Position numbers and translations under genes: made by a program. Shown piece by piece: positions 18,128 through 27,937 of a DNA stretch of 64,000 bases; the stretch's first letter is position 1, and each line of letters opens with the position of its first letter. Source of the stretch: Shewanella gelidii (GTDB lineage Bacteria > Pseudomonadota > Gammaproteobacteria > Enterobacterales > Shewanellaceae). The DNA is taken from positions 186,001 to 250,000 of the forward strand of contig NZ_BMPZ01000002.1 of the NCBI RefSeq assembly GCF_014647855.1, given 5' to 3'. The notes beneath the pieces were generated by a model. The model searched no databases and was not told the origin of the DNA. It saw nothing but the letters and a program-made list of their open reading frames with translations.

Positions 18128-20020
18128 CTAACTCGCGATATATGCTTCTATTTGAGCTTGGATACCTTCGGCATCTAATTGCAGCTCATGAGTGATCTCT
18201 TCTGGAGACCCATGTTTAATAAAGCTATCGGGGAGGCCAATTTGCAGTACTGGCTTGAGGATTTTCTTTTGTTGAAGTAACTCAACAACACCAGAGCCAG
18301 CACCACCCATGATGGCATTTTCTTCGACGGTAATCACATAGTCGTGCGCTTGGGCTAGTTGACAGATGAGTTCATTATCAAGCGGCTTAACAAAACGCAT
18401 ATCAGCTACGCTAGCATCTATCGCCTCTGCCGCTTCTAGCGCTGCCGAGAGTGTCGTACCAAAGTTAAAAATCACTACACTTGGACTTTGAGCGGCAGTT
18501 TTGCTTTGTCTTTGACGTTTGAGCACGCCTTTGCCAATTTCAAGCGCCGTCATGTCCTCGACTTGCACCGCTCCCGTCGCACTACCACGGGGGTAGCGTA
18601 CCGCTGTCGGACCGTCTTGATAGCAATAACCGGTATACAACATTTGGCGACATTCGTTTTCATCTGAAGGCGCCATAATGACTAAATTAGGAATACAGCG
18701 CATGAAGCTCATATCAAATGCGCCTTGGTGAGTCGGGCCATCAGGACCAACGATACCACCACGGTCAATCGCAAATAGTACGGGTAAGCGTTGTAAGGCT
18801 ACATCGTGAATGAGTTGATCATAGCCCCGCTGCAAGAAGGTTGAGTATATTGCAACGACAGGCTTGAAACCTTCACACGCAAAGCCAGCGCCTAAGGTTA
18901 CGGCGTGTTGCTCCGCAATTGCTGCATCAAAATATTGTGATGGGAACCGTTTAGAAAATTCAACCATGCCCGAACCTTCTCGCATAGCCGGTGTAATTCC
19001 TAGAACCTTTTCATCTTTTTCTGCGACATCACATAACCATTTACCGAACACTTGAGAGAAGGTTGGGCTGGACGGTTTTGTTGCCGGCTTTTGAAATTTT
19101 GATGGATCGAAAGTGGGCACGGCATGCCAACCAATTGGATCCTTTTCTGCAGGTTCATAACCACGACCTTTTTTGGTCATGATATGTAAAATTTGAGGGC
19201 CGCCTAATCCACGCATGTTTTTTAACGTTTCAACCAGCGCGTCCACGTCATGGCCATCAATGGGTCCAATGTAGTTAAACCCAAGCTCTTCAAAAATAGT
19301 GCCTGGAACGACCATCCCTTTGAGATGCTCTTCGGTTCGCTTTGCCATCTCTTTGATGACCGGCATACCTTCAAGCACTTTTTTGCTGCTCTCTCTGATG
19401 GTGGTATATAAACGCCCAGACATCAGTTGTGCAAGATGGTTATTCAGTGCGCCCACGTTTTCAGAAATAGACATTTCGTTGTCGTTGAGTACAACAAGCA
19501 TGTCATTGTGAAGATCGCCTGCATGGTTCATGGCTTCAAATACCATACCGCCAGTCATCGCGCCGTCACCAATGACTGATACAACCTTGCGACCGGCTTG
19601 CTCTTTCTCCGCTGCGACAGCCATTGCTAATGCTGCACTAATCGAAGTGCCGGAATGGCCCACACTGAAGGTGTCGTATTCGCTTTCTTCACGCCAAGGG
19701 AAGGGGTGCAAACCATCTTTTTGACGAATGGTATGCATTTTATCGCGTCGGCCGGTCAGAATCTTGTGAGGATAAGCCTGATGGCCTACGTCCCAAATGA
19801 GTCGATCGAATGGCGTGTTATAGACATAGTGCAGTGCGACAGTAAGCTCAACCGTGCCTAGTCCTGACGCAAAATGGCCGCTAGAAATACCAACAGATTG
19901 TAATAAAAACTGTCTTAGCTCATCGGCAACCTGAGGCAATAATGCCTGAGGTAATTGCTTAAGCTCTTGTGGGGTATTAGCCTTGGCTAATACCGGGTAT
20001 TGAGAAATGTCCGGACTCAT
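18128..20020 (-). CDS. dxs: 1-deoxy-D-xylulose-5-phosphate synthase
   Basis: 630 residues; condenses pyruvate and glyceraldehyde 3-phosphate to DXP, the first step of the MEP isoprenoid pathway and a precursor for thiamine and pyridoxal. The thiamine-diphosphate motif GDGAMTGG...NDNEMSIS is intact, as are [16 protein letters not shown] and the [12 protein letters not shown] stretch carrying the catalytic Glu. It lies 21 bases downstream of ispA on the same strand, with xseB further upstream, the common xseB-ispA-dxs group. Ends at a shared terminator with grpE. Confidence 0.97.
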   Translation of the reverse strand: MSPDISQYPVLAKANTPQELKQLPQALLPQVADELRQFLLQSVGISSGHFASGLGTVELTVALHYVYNTPFDRLIWDVGHQAYPHKILTGRRDKMHTIRQKDGLHPFPWREESEYDTFSVGHSGTSISAALAMAVAAEKEQAGRKVVSVIGDGAMTGGMVFEAMNHAGDLHNDMLVVLNDNEMSISENVGALNNHLAQLMSGRLYTTIRESSKKVLEGMPVIKEMAKRTEEHLKGMVVPGTIFEELGFNYIGPIDGHDVDALVETLKNMRGLGGPQILHIMTKKGRGYEPAEKDPIGWHAVPTFDPSKFQKPATKPSSPTFSQVFGKWLCDVAEKDEKVLGITPAMREGSGMVEFSKRFPSQYFDAAIAEQHAVTLGAGFACEGFKPVVAIYSTFLQRGYDQLIHDVALQRLPVLFAIDRGGIVGPDGPTHQGAFDMSFMRCIPNLVIMAPSDENECRQMLYTGYCYQDGPTAVRYPRGSATGAVQVEDMTALEIGKGVLKRQRQSKTAAQSPSVVIFNFGTTLSAALEAAEAIDASVADMRFVKPLDNELICQLAQAHDYVITVEENAIMGGAGSGVVELLQQKKILKPVLQIGLPDSFIKHGSPEEITHELQLDAEGIQAQIEAYIAS

Positions 20021-20041
20021 AACGCAGTACTTCGTCTCTTC

Positions 20042-20923
20042 TTATAATCTTCGCTCAATAATAAAACGGGCGAATTCTTCAATTAACTGGCTATTGTATG
20101 GCAATTTAGCCAGCGCTGATAGTGCATCTTGGATAAGATTTTCGGCAGTTTCTTGTGCGCCAGTTAATCCAAGTAATTGTGGGTACGTACTTTTATTTGC
20201 TTCTAGGTCAGAGCCTTGCGGCTTTCCAATCTCTTCAGTACTACCTGTGATATCTAAAATGTCATCTTGAACTTGAAATGCCAGCCCAATTGCTTTGGCG
20301 AAGTCTATGAGTGCTTGTTTCTCGTTTGCGTCAATTTTGCCTGCAATAATAGCAAGCTCAACAGCCGCAACAATCAATGCTCCGGTTTTTAAGCTATGTA
20401 GCTGAATCAAACTTTGTAAATCAATTTGTTTATCGGTCGCATTTAAATCAATGGACTGGCCACCGCACATTCCACTATATCCAGAAGCTTTTGCTAACGT
20501 TGCTATCATCGCAATTTGCTGGGCGGCATTAATCCCAACAATGGGCTTTGATAAAATCTCAAACGCCATAGTTTGCAACGCGTCTCCAGCCAAAATGGCC
20601 GTCGCTTCATCATAGGCAATATGGACTGTTGGCTGGCCTCTTCTCAAGGCATCATCATCCATTGCTGGCAAGTCATCATGGATCAATGAGTAAGCGTGAA
20701 TACATTCAATCGCTGCCGCACAAGGGTCTAAACTCTCCAATGGCACTTTAAGCATGTCACCGATGGCATACACCAAAAATGGCCGGATTCGTTTGCCGCC
20801 AATTAAAGCCCCATGCTTCATGGCAGCCTTTAATTTAGGTTCGATATCTTCTAGCGCATCAATCTGATGACCTAGCTGGTGATCTACGCGTTGTTGATAT
20901 TGACTTATTGCAGTTTTGAGCAC
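20042..20923 (-). CDS. ispA: Farnesyl diphosphate synthase
   Basis: 293 residues; a trans-prenyltransferase that adds two isopentenyl units to give farnesyl diphosphate. The first aspartate-rich motif DDLPAMDDD (in LIHDDLPAMDDDALRRG) and the second DDILD (in FQVQDDILDITG) are both present. The start codon is GTG at 20923 with only a weak Shine-Dalgarno. It is followed closely by dxs. Unusually, a 261-bp gap separates it from xseB upstream; the two are usually nearly touching. Confidence 0.95.
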   Translation of the reverse strand: MLKTAISQYQQRVDHQLGHQIDALEDIEPKLKAAMKHGALIGGKRIRPFLVYAIGDMLKVPLESLDPCAAAIECIHAYSLIHDDLPAMDDDALRRGQPTVHIAYDEATAILAGDALQTMAFEILSKPIVGINAAQQIAMIATLAKASGYSGMCGGQSIDLNATDKQIDLQSLIQLHSLKTGALIVAAVELAIIAGKIDANEKQALIDFAKAIGLAFQVQDDILDITGSTEEIGKPQGSDLEANKSTYPQLLGLTGAQETAENLIQDALSALAKLPYNSQLIEEFARFIIERRL

Positions 20924-21184
20924 GCCTAACTACCTACTATGACTAAATTGTTCCTAAAAGCGATTGAATGGGACAGCCAATATTCATTAGTGCTTTTAGT
21001 GTTATACAAATCTTTTGCGAATCCCGATCAATTTTTTAGGTTGCCATCATCGATTGATGCTCATCTCGGTTTGTCTCTTGATGCATCAAGTGAACATAAC
21101 TGAGAATGTTGTTTGGCAATTGGAGAAGTGGGATGTGTTCTCATGAATTGGTTCAAACAAACAAGGCAACCTCAATTTGAATCG

Positions 21185-21433
21185 TTAATCTTTACTTTGT
21201 GTTTCGCTAGCAAATGGTTCAAGGGTAGCCTCATCGTCAGCTTGCATTAAAATGCTGACTTTTTGCTGGGCATTTTCCAACTTGTGTTGACTACTGCGAA
21301 CAAGTTTAATTCCACGTTCAAATTGTTTTAAGGCATCGTCTAACGATACATCGCCTTGTTCAAGAAGGATGACAATATTTTCTAGTTCTGCGATGGATTC
21401 TTCAAAACTAAGATTTTCTGGTTTTTTGGCCAC
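21185..21433 (-). CDS. xseB: Exodeoxyribonuclease VII small subunit
   Basis: 82 residues; helical small subunit that assembles with XseA to degrade single-stranded DNA. The core motif LSFEESIAELENIVILLEQGDVSLDDALKQFERG is typical (shown here only by its beginning and end: LSFEES ... FERG). GTG 21433 is chosen as start because AAGGA lies nine bases upstream and the length then matches the family; the open frame continues 38 codons upstream but that part is not family-like. It is the first gene of the xseB-ispA-dxs group. Confidence 0.93.
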   Translation of the reverse strand: MAKKPENLSFEESIAELENIVILLEQGDVSLDDALKQFERGIKLVRSSQHKLENAQQKVSILMQADDEATLEPFASETQSKD

Positions 21434-21738
21434 GTTTACTTTTCCTTGGATTACGCGGTTTACAAGGTATCTCAGCTCTACACTCGGGTCAAACAAAGTG
21501 CGTGGATTTTTGCTCGAAAGCACGCTTTGTTGGGTGAATTTTTCCAATAAAATTAAATTGCAGCTAAACTTGCCATGAGCTTGTCCGATAAAGGAAAATA
21601 AGAGCTGCGTTTATTAAGGAATTGTAATGATTCCATTATCGGAGGCGTTGTTTGTTTTATGACCGACAATTTAACCGATATCGGCAAGTGAAAGATTGTT
21701 TGATGTGAATGCAATCGAATAGCATTTGAGGAGATAGT

Positions 21739-22506
21739 GTGGATTTAGCGACCCTAATAGGACTAATTGGTGCTTTTGGCTTCGTACTTGGAGCTATGGC
21801 GACCAGTGGCGGCATCGCGATTTTTATCGATGTACCCTCAATTTTGATTGTATTGATAGGCTCCTTGTTTGTGGTATTGATGAAATACAACCTCAAACAG
21901 TTTCTGGGTTCGATCAAAATCGTCATGAAGGCGTTTATTTTCAAGATTGATAAGCCTGAAGATTTAATTGAGCAATCAGTGACGATGGCCGATGCTGCTC
22001 GTAAAGGTGGTTTTCTTGCGTTAGAAGAAGCACAAATTACCAATAGCTTCATGCAAAAAGCGGTGGATATGCTCGTTGATGGGCATGACGGCGATGTGGT
22101 GCGAGATGCTTTAGAAAAGGATATAGCGCTTACAGAAGAGCGTCATAAAACCGGAGTGGGGATCTTTAAGGCGCTCGGTGATGTCGCACCGGCGATGGGA
22201 ATGATTGGTACACTGGTTGGTTTGGTTGCGATGCTTTCTAACATGGATGACCCTAAGTCTATTGGTCCTTCGATGGCTGTTGCACTATTAACAACACTTT
22301 ATGGTGCGGTTGTCGCAAATATGGTGGCGATTCCAATTTCCGATAAACTTGAGCTGCGGATGAATGAAGAAATGATGAATCGTAATCTCATCATGGATGC
22401 CGTGCTCGCGATTCAAGACGGGCAAAACCCTCGCGTAATTGATGGATTCCTTAAAAATTACATTGCTGAAGGCCAACGGAAAGTCGATACCACCGACGGG
22501 GAATAG
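21739..22506 (+). CDS. pomA: Sodium-driven flagellar stator subunit PomA
   Basis: 255 residues with four membrane segments; with PomB it forms the ion channel that turns the flagellum. The N-terminus MDLATLIGLIGAFGFVLGAM and the later GDVAPAMGMIGTLVGLVAML segment are characteristic of PomA/MotA. The cytoplasmic loop between TM2 and TM3 carries conserved charged residues (e.g. RKGGFLALEE). GTG start at 21739 with GAGGAG five bases upstream. It is followed four bases later by pomB. PomA rather than MotA is favoured by the length and by the partner. Confidence 0.95.
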   Translation: MDLATLIGLIGAFGFVLGAMATSGGIAIFIDVPSILIVLIGSLFVVLMKYNLKQFLGSIKIVMKAFIFKIDKPEDLIEQSVTMADAARKGGFLALEEAQITNSFMQKAVDMLVDGHDGDVVRDALEKDIALTEERHKTGVGIFKALGDVAPAMGMIGTLVGLVAMLSNMDDPKSIGPSMAVALLTTLYGAVVANMVAIPISDKLELRMNEEMMNRNLIMDAVLAIQDGQNPRVIDGFLKNYIAEGQRKVDTTDGE

Positions 22507-22509
22507 ACT

Positions 22510-23439
22510 ATGGCTAAAGAAAAGTGTGATTGTCCACCACCTGGCGCGCCGCTATGGCTCGCCACCTTTGCCGACTTGATGTCGTTGCTAATGTGCTTCT
22601 TTGTATTGCTTCTTGCTTTCTCTGAAATGGATGTCATGAAGTTTAAACAGATTGCGGGCTCAATGAAGTATGCATTTGGTGTTCAAAACAAAGTCAACGT
22701 TAAAGATATTCCTAAAGGTACTTCGGTCATCGCACTTGAGTTTCGCCCGGGTCGTCCAGAACCGACTCCCATTGAAATTATTAACCAACAAACTAATGAA
22801 ATGACCCAGCCGATGCTGGAGTATCAAGCCGGAGAAGATAGTGATTCTGGCGGCGTACAACAGCAACGTGGCGAGCAACGCGGGGGAGAGGCTTCGGCGA
22901 CTGCACAGGAGCAAGCCGAAGCGCGTAAAAGCCAAGCTGCAGCAGCGGCCCAAGACAATATTAACGACCAAGTGAAAAAAATGGCCCAAGAGCTCAACAA
23001 AGAGATCTTAGATGGGGCTATTGAGATTGAGTCCCTTGGTCAGCAAATCATTATCCGTATTCGTGAGAAAGGCTCATTTTCATCGGGCTCTGGTTTTTTG
23101 CAACCTAGATTTAGGCCTGTGATCCGCTCTGTTGGCGAATTACTAAAAGATGTCCCAGGTATTGTCACGGTTTCGGGCCATACCGATGATATGCAGATCA
23201 GTAATGAGCTATATAGCTCAAATTGGGATTTATCGAGTAAGCGCGCGGTCGCAGTTGCCCATGAATTAGTCAAAGTGAAAGGGTTTGATCAGCAACGTAT
23301 GAAAGTGGTTGGTATGGCCTCGTCAGCTCCGTTAGTGCCGAATGATTCTGGCACCAACCGCTCACGTAACCGTCGAGTTGAAATCGCAATTGAGCAGGGT
23401 AAAGCGTTAGAATCAGATGAAGTACTTGTGGTTGAATAG
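22510..23439 (+). CDS. pomB: Sodium-driven flagellar stator subunit PomB
   Basis: 309 residues. One membrane helix (residues 15-38, PLWLATFADLMSLLMCFFVL) carries D22, equivalent to the ion-binding aspartate of PomB. A Gln/Ala/Glu-rich linker spans roughly 110-155. The C-terminal OmpA-like domain (SGHTDD, SNWDLSSKRAVAVAHEL, NRRVEI) anchors the stator to peptidoglycan. It starts three bases after the pomA stop and ends before an intrinsic terminator. The phenylalanine/cysteine-rich helix resembles sodium-type stators, so sodium rather than proton coupling is likely. Confidence 0.95.
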   Translation: MAKEKCDCPPPGAPLWLATFADLMSLLMCFFVLLLAFSEMDVMKFKQIAGSMKYAFGVQNKVNVKDIPKGTSVIALEFRPGRPEPTPIEIINQQTNEMTQPMLEYQAGEDSDSGGVQQQRGEQRGGEASATAQEQAEARKSQAAAAAQDNINDQVKKMAQELNKEILDGAIEIESLGQQIIIRIREKGSFSSGSGFLQPRFRPVIRSVGELLKDVPGIVTVSGHTDDMQISNELYSSNWDLSSKRAVAVAHELVKVKGFDQQRMKVVGMASSAPLVPNDSGTNRSRNRRVEIAIEQGKALESDEVLVVE

Positions 23440-23486
23440 TGCTCGCCGTAAAACATCAGCTTTGTTGTGATGACAGAGATAGAATA

Positions 23487-23509
23487 AAGGGAGCGAAAGC
23501 TCCCTTTTT
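23487..23509 (+). terminator. Intrinsic terminator after pomAB
   Basis: AAAGGGAGC and GCTCCCTTT form a nine-pair stem around a GAAA tetraloop, followed by a T run. Confidence 0.9.
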
Positions 23510-24149
23510 GTTGAGTAGGGACTTGCTGGATTCAGCGGCTACTACGAAACCATTTCTAGCTATGGTTCGCGAGAATGTTTGCTTTCTATATCTAGGTGCG
23601 AGTTCCCAATCTGCCCTGCCTTAAAGGTGATGCTACTTCGCTTCTGTCAAAGCTTGAGGATGGTGCTGTTGGGCTTTGTTTTCCTCGTCCATTAATCCTA
23701 AGCGAAACTCAGTTGTCGTTGGCCGTGTGTGCTTTGGCGCCTCTGCTGCGCCAAGAAATTAAGTACGTTTAATGCTTTGTTTGTTGTGCAGCGGTTCTAA
23801 ACGCATTGCTTTGTTCCGCTTATTTACTGATGAACAGCTATTTTGCCAAGGTATAGGATTATAGCCATTCAAAACCAAACCCTGCCCATTGTTTTTTCGA
23901 TTCAAAATATTGTCATACGCTTGGTAGTCTTTCATCGCGAGCAACTCTGCTAGAACCGTAAAAATGCTTCGTTGTCAGGAGGTCGGGCACCTCGGTTTTG
24001 ATGGTGTACTGCTATAATAAGTCGCTTGAATGCTCGCGGTTTATCGACGAGTAATGGCCGCATTCGTAGCAAGCACTGCATTTCGATGAAATTGCGGTTA
24101 TAATCCCGCCATTATTGTGTTTAGCCCCTTTTTTGTCCTCGGAAATTGA
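23510..24149. other. 640-base region between pomB and thiI
   Basis: No RNA gene, mobile element or known repeat is recognisable. The only frame that looks somewhat protein-like is on the minus strand (23759-23935) and is listed separately. The last 150 bases should contain the thiI promoter. Confidence 0.5.
23759..23935 (-). CDS. Possible small hypothetical protein
   Basis: A 58-residue frame starting MKDYQAYDNILNRKNN and containing GYNPIPWQNSC. Composition is soluble, rich in Asn, Lys and Gln, with no signal peptide or membrane segment. I do not recognise a family. It has no good ribosome-binding site, and an in-frame TTG lies three codons upstream. It is the only plausible coding sequence in an otherwise empty 640-base gap, so it is recorded with low confidence. 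Confidence 0.25.
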   Translation of the reverse strand: MKDYQAYDNILNRKNNGQGLVLNGYNPIPWQNSCSSVNKRNKAMRLEPLHNKQSIKRT

Positions 24150-25604
24150 ATGAAGTTTATTGTAAAGCTGTACCCAGAAATCATGATGAAGAGCAAGCCG
24201 GTAAGAATGCGTTTTACCAAAATGCTCGAAACGAATATTCGCAATGTGCTGAAAAGAATCGACGAGGATGTCAAAGTTCAACGCCAATGGGATCGGATAT
24301 TAGTGATGATCCCAAGTGAAAAACCTGCGATTGGTGATGACGTTGCTAAGGCTTTAACCTGTATCCCTGGTATTGCACACTCGCTGCAAGTGAATGAATA
24401 CACATTTGAAACGGTCGATGATATTTATCAGCAAGCACAGAAAACTTTTGCAGAGCAGTTAAAAGATAAAACATTTTGTGTTCGTGTAAAACGTAGTGGT
24501 CAGCATGAGTTTAAATCTGTTGAAGTTGAACGCTATGTGGGTGGTGGACTGAATCAGTTTACCGAAGCCAAAGGGGTTAAATTAAAGAACCCTGATTTGA
24601 CCATTAATATCGAAATCGATCGTGATAAGTTGTATTTAGTTGAAAAGCGTTTGCCTGGCCTTGGCGGGTTCCCGATGGCAACCCAAGAGGACGTACTTTC
24701 TCTCATCTCTGGTGGCTTTGATTCAGGTGTTTCTAGCTATCAATTTATCAAAAAAGGCGCTCGTACCCATTATTGCTTCTTCAATTTAGGTGGCGCTCAG
24801 CATGAGATTGGCGTCAAGCAAGTGGCTTATCACCTATGGAACACCTATGGGAGTTCGCATAAGGTGAAATTCATTAGTGTTCCTTTTGAGCCTGTTGTTG
24901 AAGAGATTCTCGAACGAATTGATAATGGGCAAATGGGCGTCATTTTGAAACGTGTCATGATGCGTGCAGCTGCGAAAATTGCTGAAAAAATGGGAATTCA
25001 AGCCATTGTAACAGGGGAAAGCTTAGGCCAAGTTTCAAGTCAAACCTTAACCAATTTGAATGTTATCGACCGCTGTACCGAGCTGTTGATTATGCGTCCA
25101 CTCATTGCTATGGATAAGCAGGATATTATCAATGAAGCGCGTCAAATTGGAACAGAAGACTTTGCCAAGACGATGCCTGAGTATTGTGGTGTCATTTCTC
25201 AGAAACCAACGGTAAAGGCGGTGCTTTCTAAAATTGAAGCGGAAGAAGAGAAATTCTCTGAAGATTTAATTGATAAAGTCGTTAGCCAAGCTGAGATCAT
25301 TGACATTAGGGAGATCGCGACAGCTATGGATGCAAAAGTGACTGAAACAGAGTCGGTTGCGAGTGTGGAACAGAATGAGGTCGTGGTTGATATTCGTCCA
25401 CCTGAAGAGGAAGAAGCAAGCCCGTTAGTCATTGATGGTGTAGAAGTGAAGGTTGTTCCATTCTTCAAATTGGCTACTCAGTTTGCAGATTTTGATGTGT
25501 CAAAAACCTATCTTCTCTATTGCGATCGAGGTGTAATGAGTAAGTTGCAAGCCTTATATTTGCAAGAGCAGGGCTATCAAAATGTAAAAGTATATCGACC
25601 TTAA
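24150..25604 (+). CDS. thiI: tRNA 4-thiouridine synthase / thiamine sulfur carrier protein ThiI
   Basis: 484 residues. An N-terminal ferredoxin-like and THUMP region binds tRNA, followed by the PP-loop ATPase motif SGGFDS (in [13 protein letters not shown]), and a C-terminal rhodanese domain. Both functional cysteines of the Escherichia coli enzyme have counterparts: [12 protein letters not shown] (near residue 345) and the rhodanese C458 (YCDRGVMS). It puts sulfur on U8 of tRNAs, and with the rhodanese domain it can also supply sulfur for the thiamine thiazole. It is followed by a strong terminator and appears monocistronic. Confidence 0.97.
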   Translation: MKFIVKLYPEIMMKSKPVRMRFTKMLETNIRNVLKRIDEDVKVQRQWDRILVMIPSEKPAIGDDVAKALTCIPGIAHSLQVNEYTFETVDDIYQQAQKTFAEQLKDKTFCVRVKRSGQHEFKSVEVERYVGGGLNQFTEAKGVKLKNPDLTINIEIDRDKLYLVEKRLPGLGGFPMATQEDVLSLISGGFDSGVSSYQFIKKGARTHYCFFNLGGAQHEIGVKQVAYHLWNTYGSSHKVKFISVPFEPVVEEILERIDNGQMGVILKRVMMRAAAKIAEKMGIQAIVTGESLGQVSSQTLTNLNVIDRCTELLIMRPLIAMDKQDIINEARQIGTEDFAKTMPEYCGVISQKPTVKAVLSKIEAEEEKFSEDLIDKVVSQAEIIDIREIATAMDAKVTETESVASVEQNEVVVDIRPPEEEEASPLVIDGVEVKVVPFFKLATQFADFDVSKTYLLYCDRGVMSKLQALYLQEQGYQNVKVYRP

Positions 25605-25704
25605 GCGCTTTTATTTTGAGCGGAGTCGATGAAGGTTAAAGCTATCATTTGAGCTTAAATGCCTCCTTTTTAACCTGAGCCTTGGTGAATATATAGTCAG
25701 TTAA

Positions 25705-25736
25705 GCAGTTTGATGCCCGCATCAAACTGCTTTTTT
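25705..25736 (+). terminator. Intrinsic terminator after thiI
   Basis: Eleven-pair stem GCAGTTTGATG / CATCAAACTGC with a CCCG loop, followed by six Ts. Confidence 0.9.
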
Positions 25737-25875
25737 ATGCGCAAAACATGGATTAAGTCAGTTTTTTATATTGGCTTTGGGGTTTCGAAAACTGCCTTTA
25801 ACGATAAGTTTTTTTGTCGAGAATTCGTGATTTGTCAGGTTGGATTTGAATAAAACGGTCTACTGGAAAAAAGAC

Positions 25876-25909
25876 AAAAAAAAGCCACGTCAACTAGACG
25901 TGGCTTTTC
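25876..25909 (-). terminator. Terminator of the small secreted protein gene
   Basis: GCCACGTC (25884-25891) and GACGTGGC (25897-25904) with a five-base loop; the minus-strand T run of eight follows. It lies directly 3' of the gene at 25922 and supports that gene being transcribed. Confidence 0.85.
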
Positions 25910-25921
25910 TCATATGAATGA

Positions 25922-26152
25922 TTAATCTGCTAATTCGGTTTCAGTTAGTGCGTCTTCTTGGGTATACTCAGCAATAAGAATTGCGTCGATATCCTCAACA
26001 AGCTGTTGCTGCATTTCTTGCATGCTTATCGCAAGTTCTGCGCTTATTGTTTCATGTAAGTCGCTGGTGTCGATAACTATTTCATCAGCACTAGCCGTTA
26101 CTGCTGTGCCTGATAAAACAAGGGCTGCAATGACTGATTTTAAGTTAAACAT
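25922..26152 (-). CDS. Small secreted acidic protein, unknown function
   Basis: 76 residues. The first 22 form a clear signal peptide (MFNLKSVIAALVLSGTAVTASA), leaving about 54 residues that are strongly acidic and probably helical (EISAELAISMQEMQQQLVEDI-like composition, no cysteine). A strong GGAGG lies eight bases before the ATG and a good terminator follows, so this is a real gene. It is divergent from gcvA. I recognise no family. A periplasmic or secreted role is all that can be inferred. Confidence 0.75.
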   Translation of the reverse strand: MFNLKSVIAALVLSGTAVTASADEIVIDTSDLHETISAELAISMQEMQQQLVEDIDAILIAEYTQEDALTETELAD

Positions 26153-26293
26153 GATGGTCGCCTCCGGGCTGACATTACTCTCTTGTCAGACATTCCCGTT
26201 CACTTCGTAGAGACTGTCTAACTATTTTGCTTCGATGGTTGGAAATTTAATCAAAATCACTGGTAATTACAAACGATAAAATGTATTAATAGT

Positions 26294-26310
26294 GATTAGA
26301 AAAACTAATC
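26294..26310. promoter_or_regulatory. GcvA-type operator (CTAAT inverted repeat)
   Basis: GATTAG (26294-26299) and CTAATC (26305-26310) are perfect inverted repeats separated by five As, 22 bases before the gcvA start. CTAAT is the recognition element known for GcvA in Escherichia coli. The site is well placed for autorepression, and possibly also affects the divergent small gene. Confidence 0.6.
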
Positions 26311-26332
26311 CAAAATCAAGATCGAGATCACT

Positions 26333-27244
26333 ATGTCAAGACGTTTACCCCCGCTGAATGCGGTTAAGGCGTTCGAAGCTGCAGCCCGACACCTAAGTTT
26401 TACTCGGGCAGCAGAAGAATTATTTGTGACACAGGCCGCAGTTAGCCATCAAATAAAGTCGCTTGAAGACTATTTAGGTCTGAAATTATTTCGGCGAAAG
26501 AACCGTTCTCTACTGTTGACCGAGGAAGGGCAGAGTTATTTTCTCGATATTAAGGACATTTTTGTTCAGCTTGCAGAGTCAACCGATCGTTTATTAGCCC
26601 GTAGCGCGATCGGTTCGCTTACGGTGAGTATGTCTCCAAGTTTTGCCATTCAGTGGTTGGTTCCTCGTTTGGCGAAATTTAGTGAGAAGAACCCGGAGAT
26701 TGATGTGCGGATCAAAGCGGTCGATACCGAAGATAGCTCACTGACTGACGACGTCGATGTTGCCATTTATTATGGTCGAGGGAATTGGCCGGATGTTCGT
26801 GCGGATAAGCTGCGTAATGAAGTTTTGATCCCCGTCTGTTCTCCGATCCTATTGAATGGTAATAAGCCCTTAGAGAAGCCGAGTGATTTAAAGAATCACA
26901 CCCTTCTTCATGATATGAGTCGCCAAGATTGGCAAGCATGGTTTAAACAATGTGGCATTAATGACATTAACGTCAATCAAGGGCCTATTTTTAGTCATTC
27001 ATCCTTGGTGTTGCAGGCAGCTGCACACGGCCAAGGTATCGCTTTGGGTTACAGCGTTCTCGCTCGACCCGATATTATTGCCGGCCGACTTGTATGTCCT
27101 TTCCAAGAGGTGCTCGTCAGCAAGGATGCTTATTATCTCGTGTGTCAGCAAAACCAAGCTGAAGTGGGCAAAATTGTTGCGTTCCGAGAGTGGATGCTAG
27201 AGATGTTTGCCGAAGAGTCACGCAGTGAGTTGATGTTGAGCTAA
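26333..27244 (+). CDS. gcvA: LysR-type glycine cleavage regulator GcvA
   Basis: 303 residues. The N-terminal helix-turn-helix is very close to GcvA (LPPLNAVKAFEAAARHLSFT; AAVSHQIKSLEDYLG), followed by an effector-binding domain. In enterobacteria it activates the gcvTHP glycine-cleavage operon with glycine and represses it with purines, and represses itself. The downstream order gcvA-(hydrolase)-ygdD-rlmM matches the E. coli neighbourhood apart from the inserted hydrolase. gcvTHP is not in the window. A CTAAT inverted repeat precedes it. Confidence 0.92.
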   Translation: MSRRLPPLNAVKAFEAAARHLSFTRAAEELFVTQAAVSHQIKSLEDYLGLKLFRRKNRSLLLTEEGQSYFLDIKDIFVQLAESTDRLLARSAIGSLTVSMSPSFAIQWLVPRLAKFSEKNPEIDVRIKAVDTEDSSLTDDVDVAIYYGRGNWPDVRADKLRNEVLIPVCSPILLNGNKPLEKPSDLKNHTLLHDMSRQDWQAWFKQCGINDINVNQGPIFSHSSLVLQAAAHGQGIALGYSVLARPDIIAGRLVCPFQEVLVSKDAYYLVCQQNQAEVGKIVAFREWMLEMFAEESRSELMLS

Positions 27245-27289
27245 TTCGGCATCGGTCACAATTGGGTTGATTGTTTTTAAGGATGAGTT

Positions 27290-27937
27290 GTGTCTTTTGT
27301 TCCCAGTACTTTGTTGTCCCAATGCTTGATTGATGGCTGCGGTGATACGGTTGTGGTATTTGCCCACGGCGCAGGTGCAAATATGCACCACGAATTTATG
27401 ACTACGATGGCCTCGGGGCTATCTAAAGCTGGCTTTCAAGTCGTACGATTTAACTTCCCCTATATGCAAGCCAATGCAAAGGATGGCAAGCGCAGGCCAC
27501 CTGATAGAGCGCCCAAATTAGTCGCGCATTTTGATGCGCAGCTGCAAGCTTTGAAAGCTGAGTTGCAGCCAAAGCGAGTGGTGCTCATGGGAAAATCTAT
27601 GGGCGGACGGATGGCGGCAATACTTGCAGCAGATACGACCGTAGATGCTGTCATTTGTCTTGGGTATCCATTTGCCCCTAAACCTGAAAGTGAACCGAGG
27701 ATCGAGCCAATAGAGCAAAATCATGCACCGATGCTTATCGTTCAAGGTGATCGAGACAAATTTGGGACTCGTGACCAGATTCGTGCTTGGCCAATTCCAT
27801 CTCGAGTGCAATTTGAGTGGCTTAACGATGGCGATCATAGTTTTAAACCGAGAAAGGTTTCTGGGGCAACATTGGCAGGTAATATGTCTCAGGCAATCTC
27901 TGCCTGTATTCAATTTATTGGAGAACTTGATGCGTAA
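27290..27937 (+). CDS. Alpha/beta hydrolase, KANL3/Tex30-like
   Basis: 215 residues. The strand-loop VVVFAHGAGANMHH and the nucleophile elbow GKSMGG (Ser about 105) identify an alpha/beta hydrolase of the small dienelactone-hydrolase-like KANL3/Tex30 group. Candidate acid and base are in VQGDRDKFG and NDGDHSF. GTG start at 27290 with AAGGATGA upstream. It overlaps ygdD by eight bases, so it is co-translated with it. Its substrate is unknown. It interrupts the usual gcvA-ygdD adjacency. Confidence 0.85.
   Translation: MSFVPSTLLSQCLIDGCGDTVVVFAHGAGANMHHEFMTTMASGLSKAGFQVVRFNFPYMQANAKDGKRRPPDRAPKLVAHFDAQLQALKAELQPKRVVLMGKSMGGRMAAILAADTTVDAVICLGYPFAPKPESEPRIEPIEQNHAPMLIVQGDRDKFGTRDQIRAWPIPSRVQFEWLNDGDHSFKPRKVSGATLAGNMSQAISACIQFIGELDA

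Noticed and set aside
20939..21103. A 54-codon plus-strand frame in the xseB-ispA gap
   Set aside because: No ribosome-binding site, no recognisable protein features, and it opposes the operon direction.
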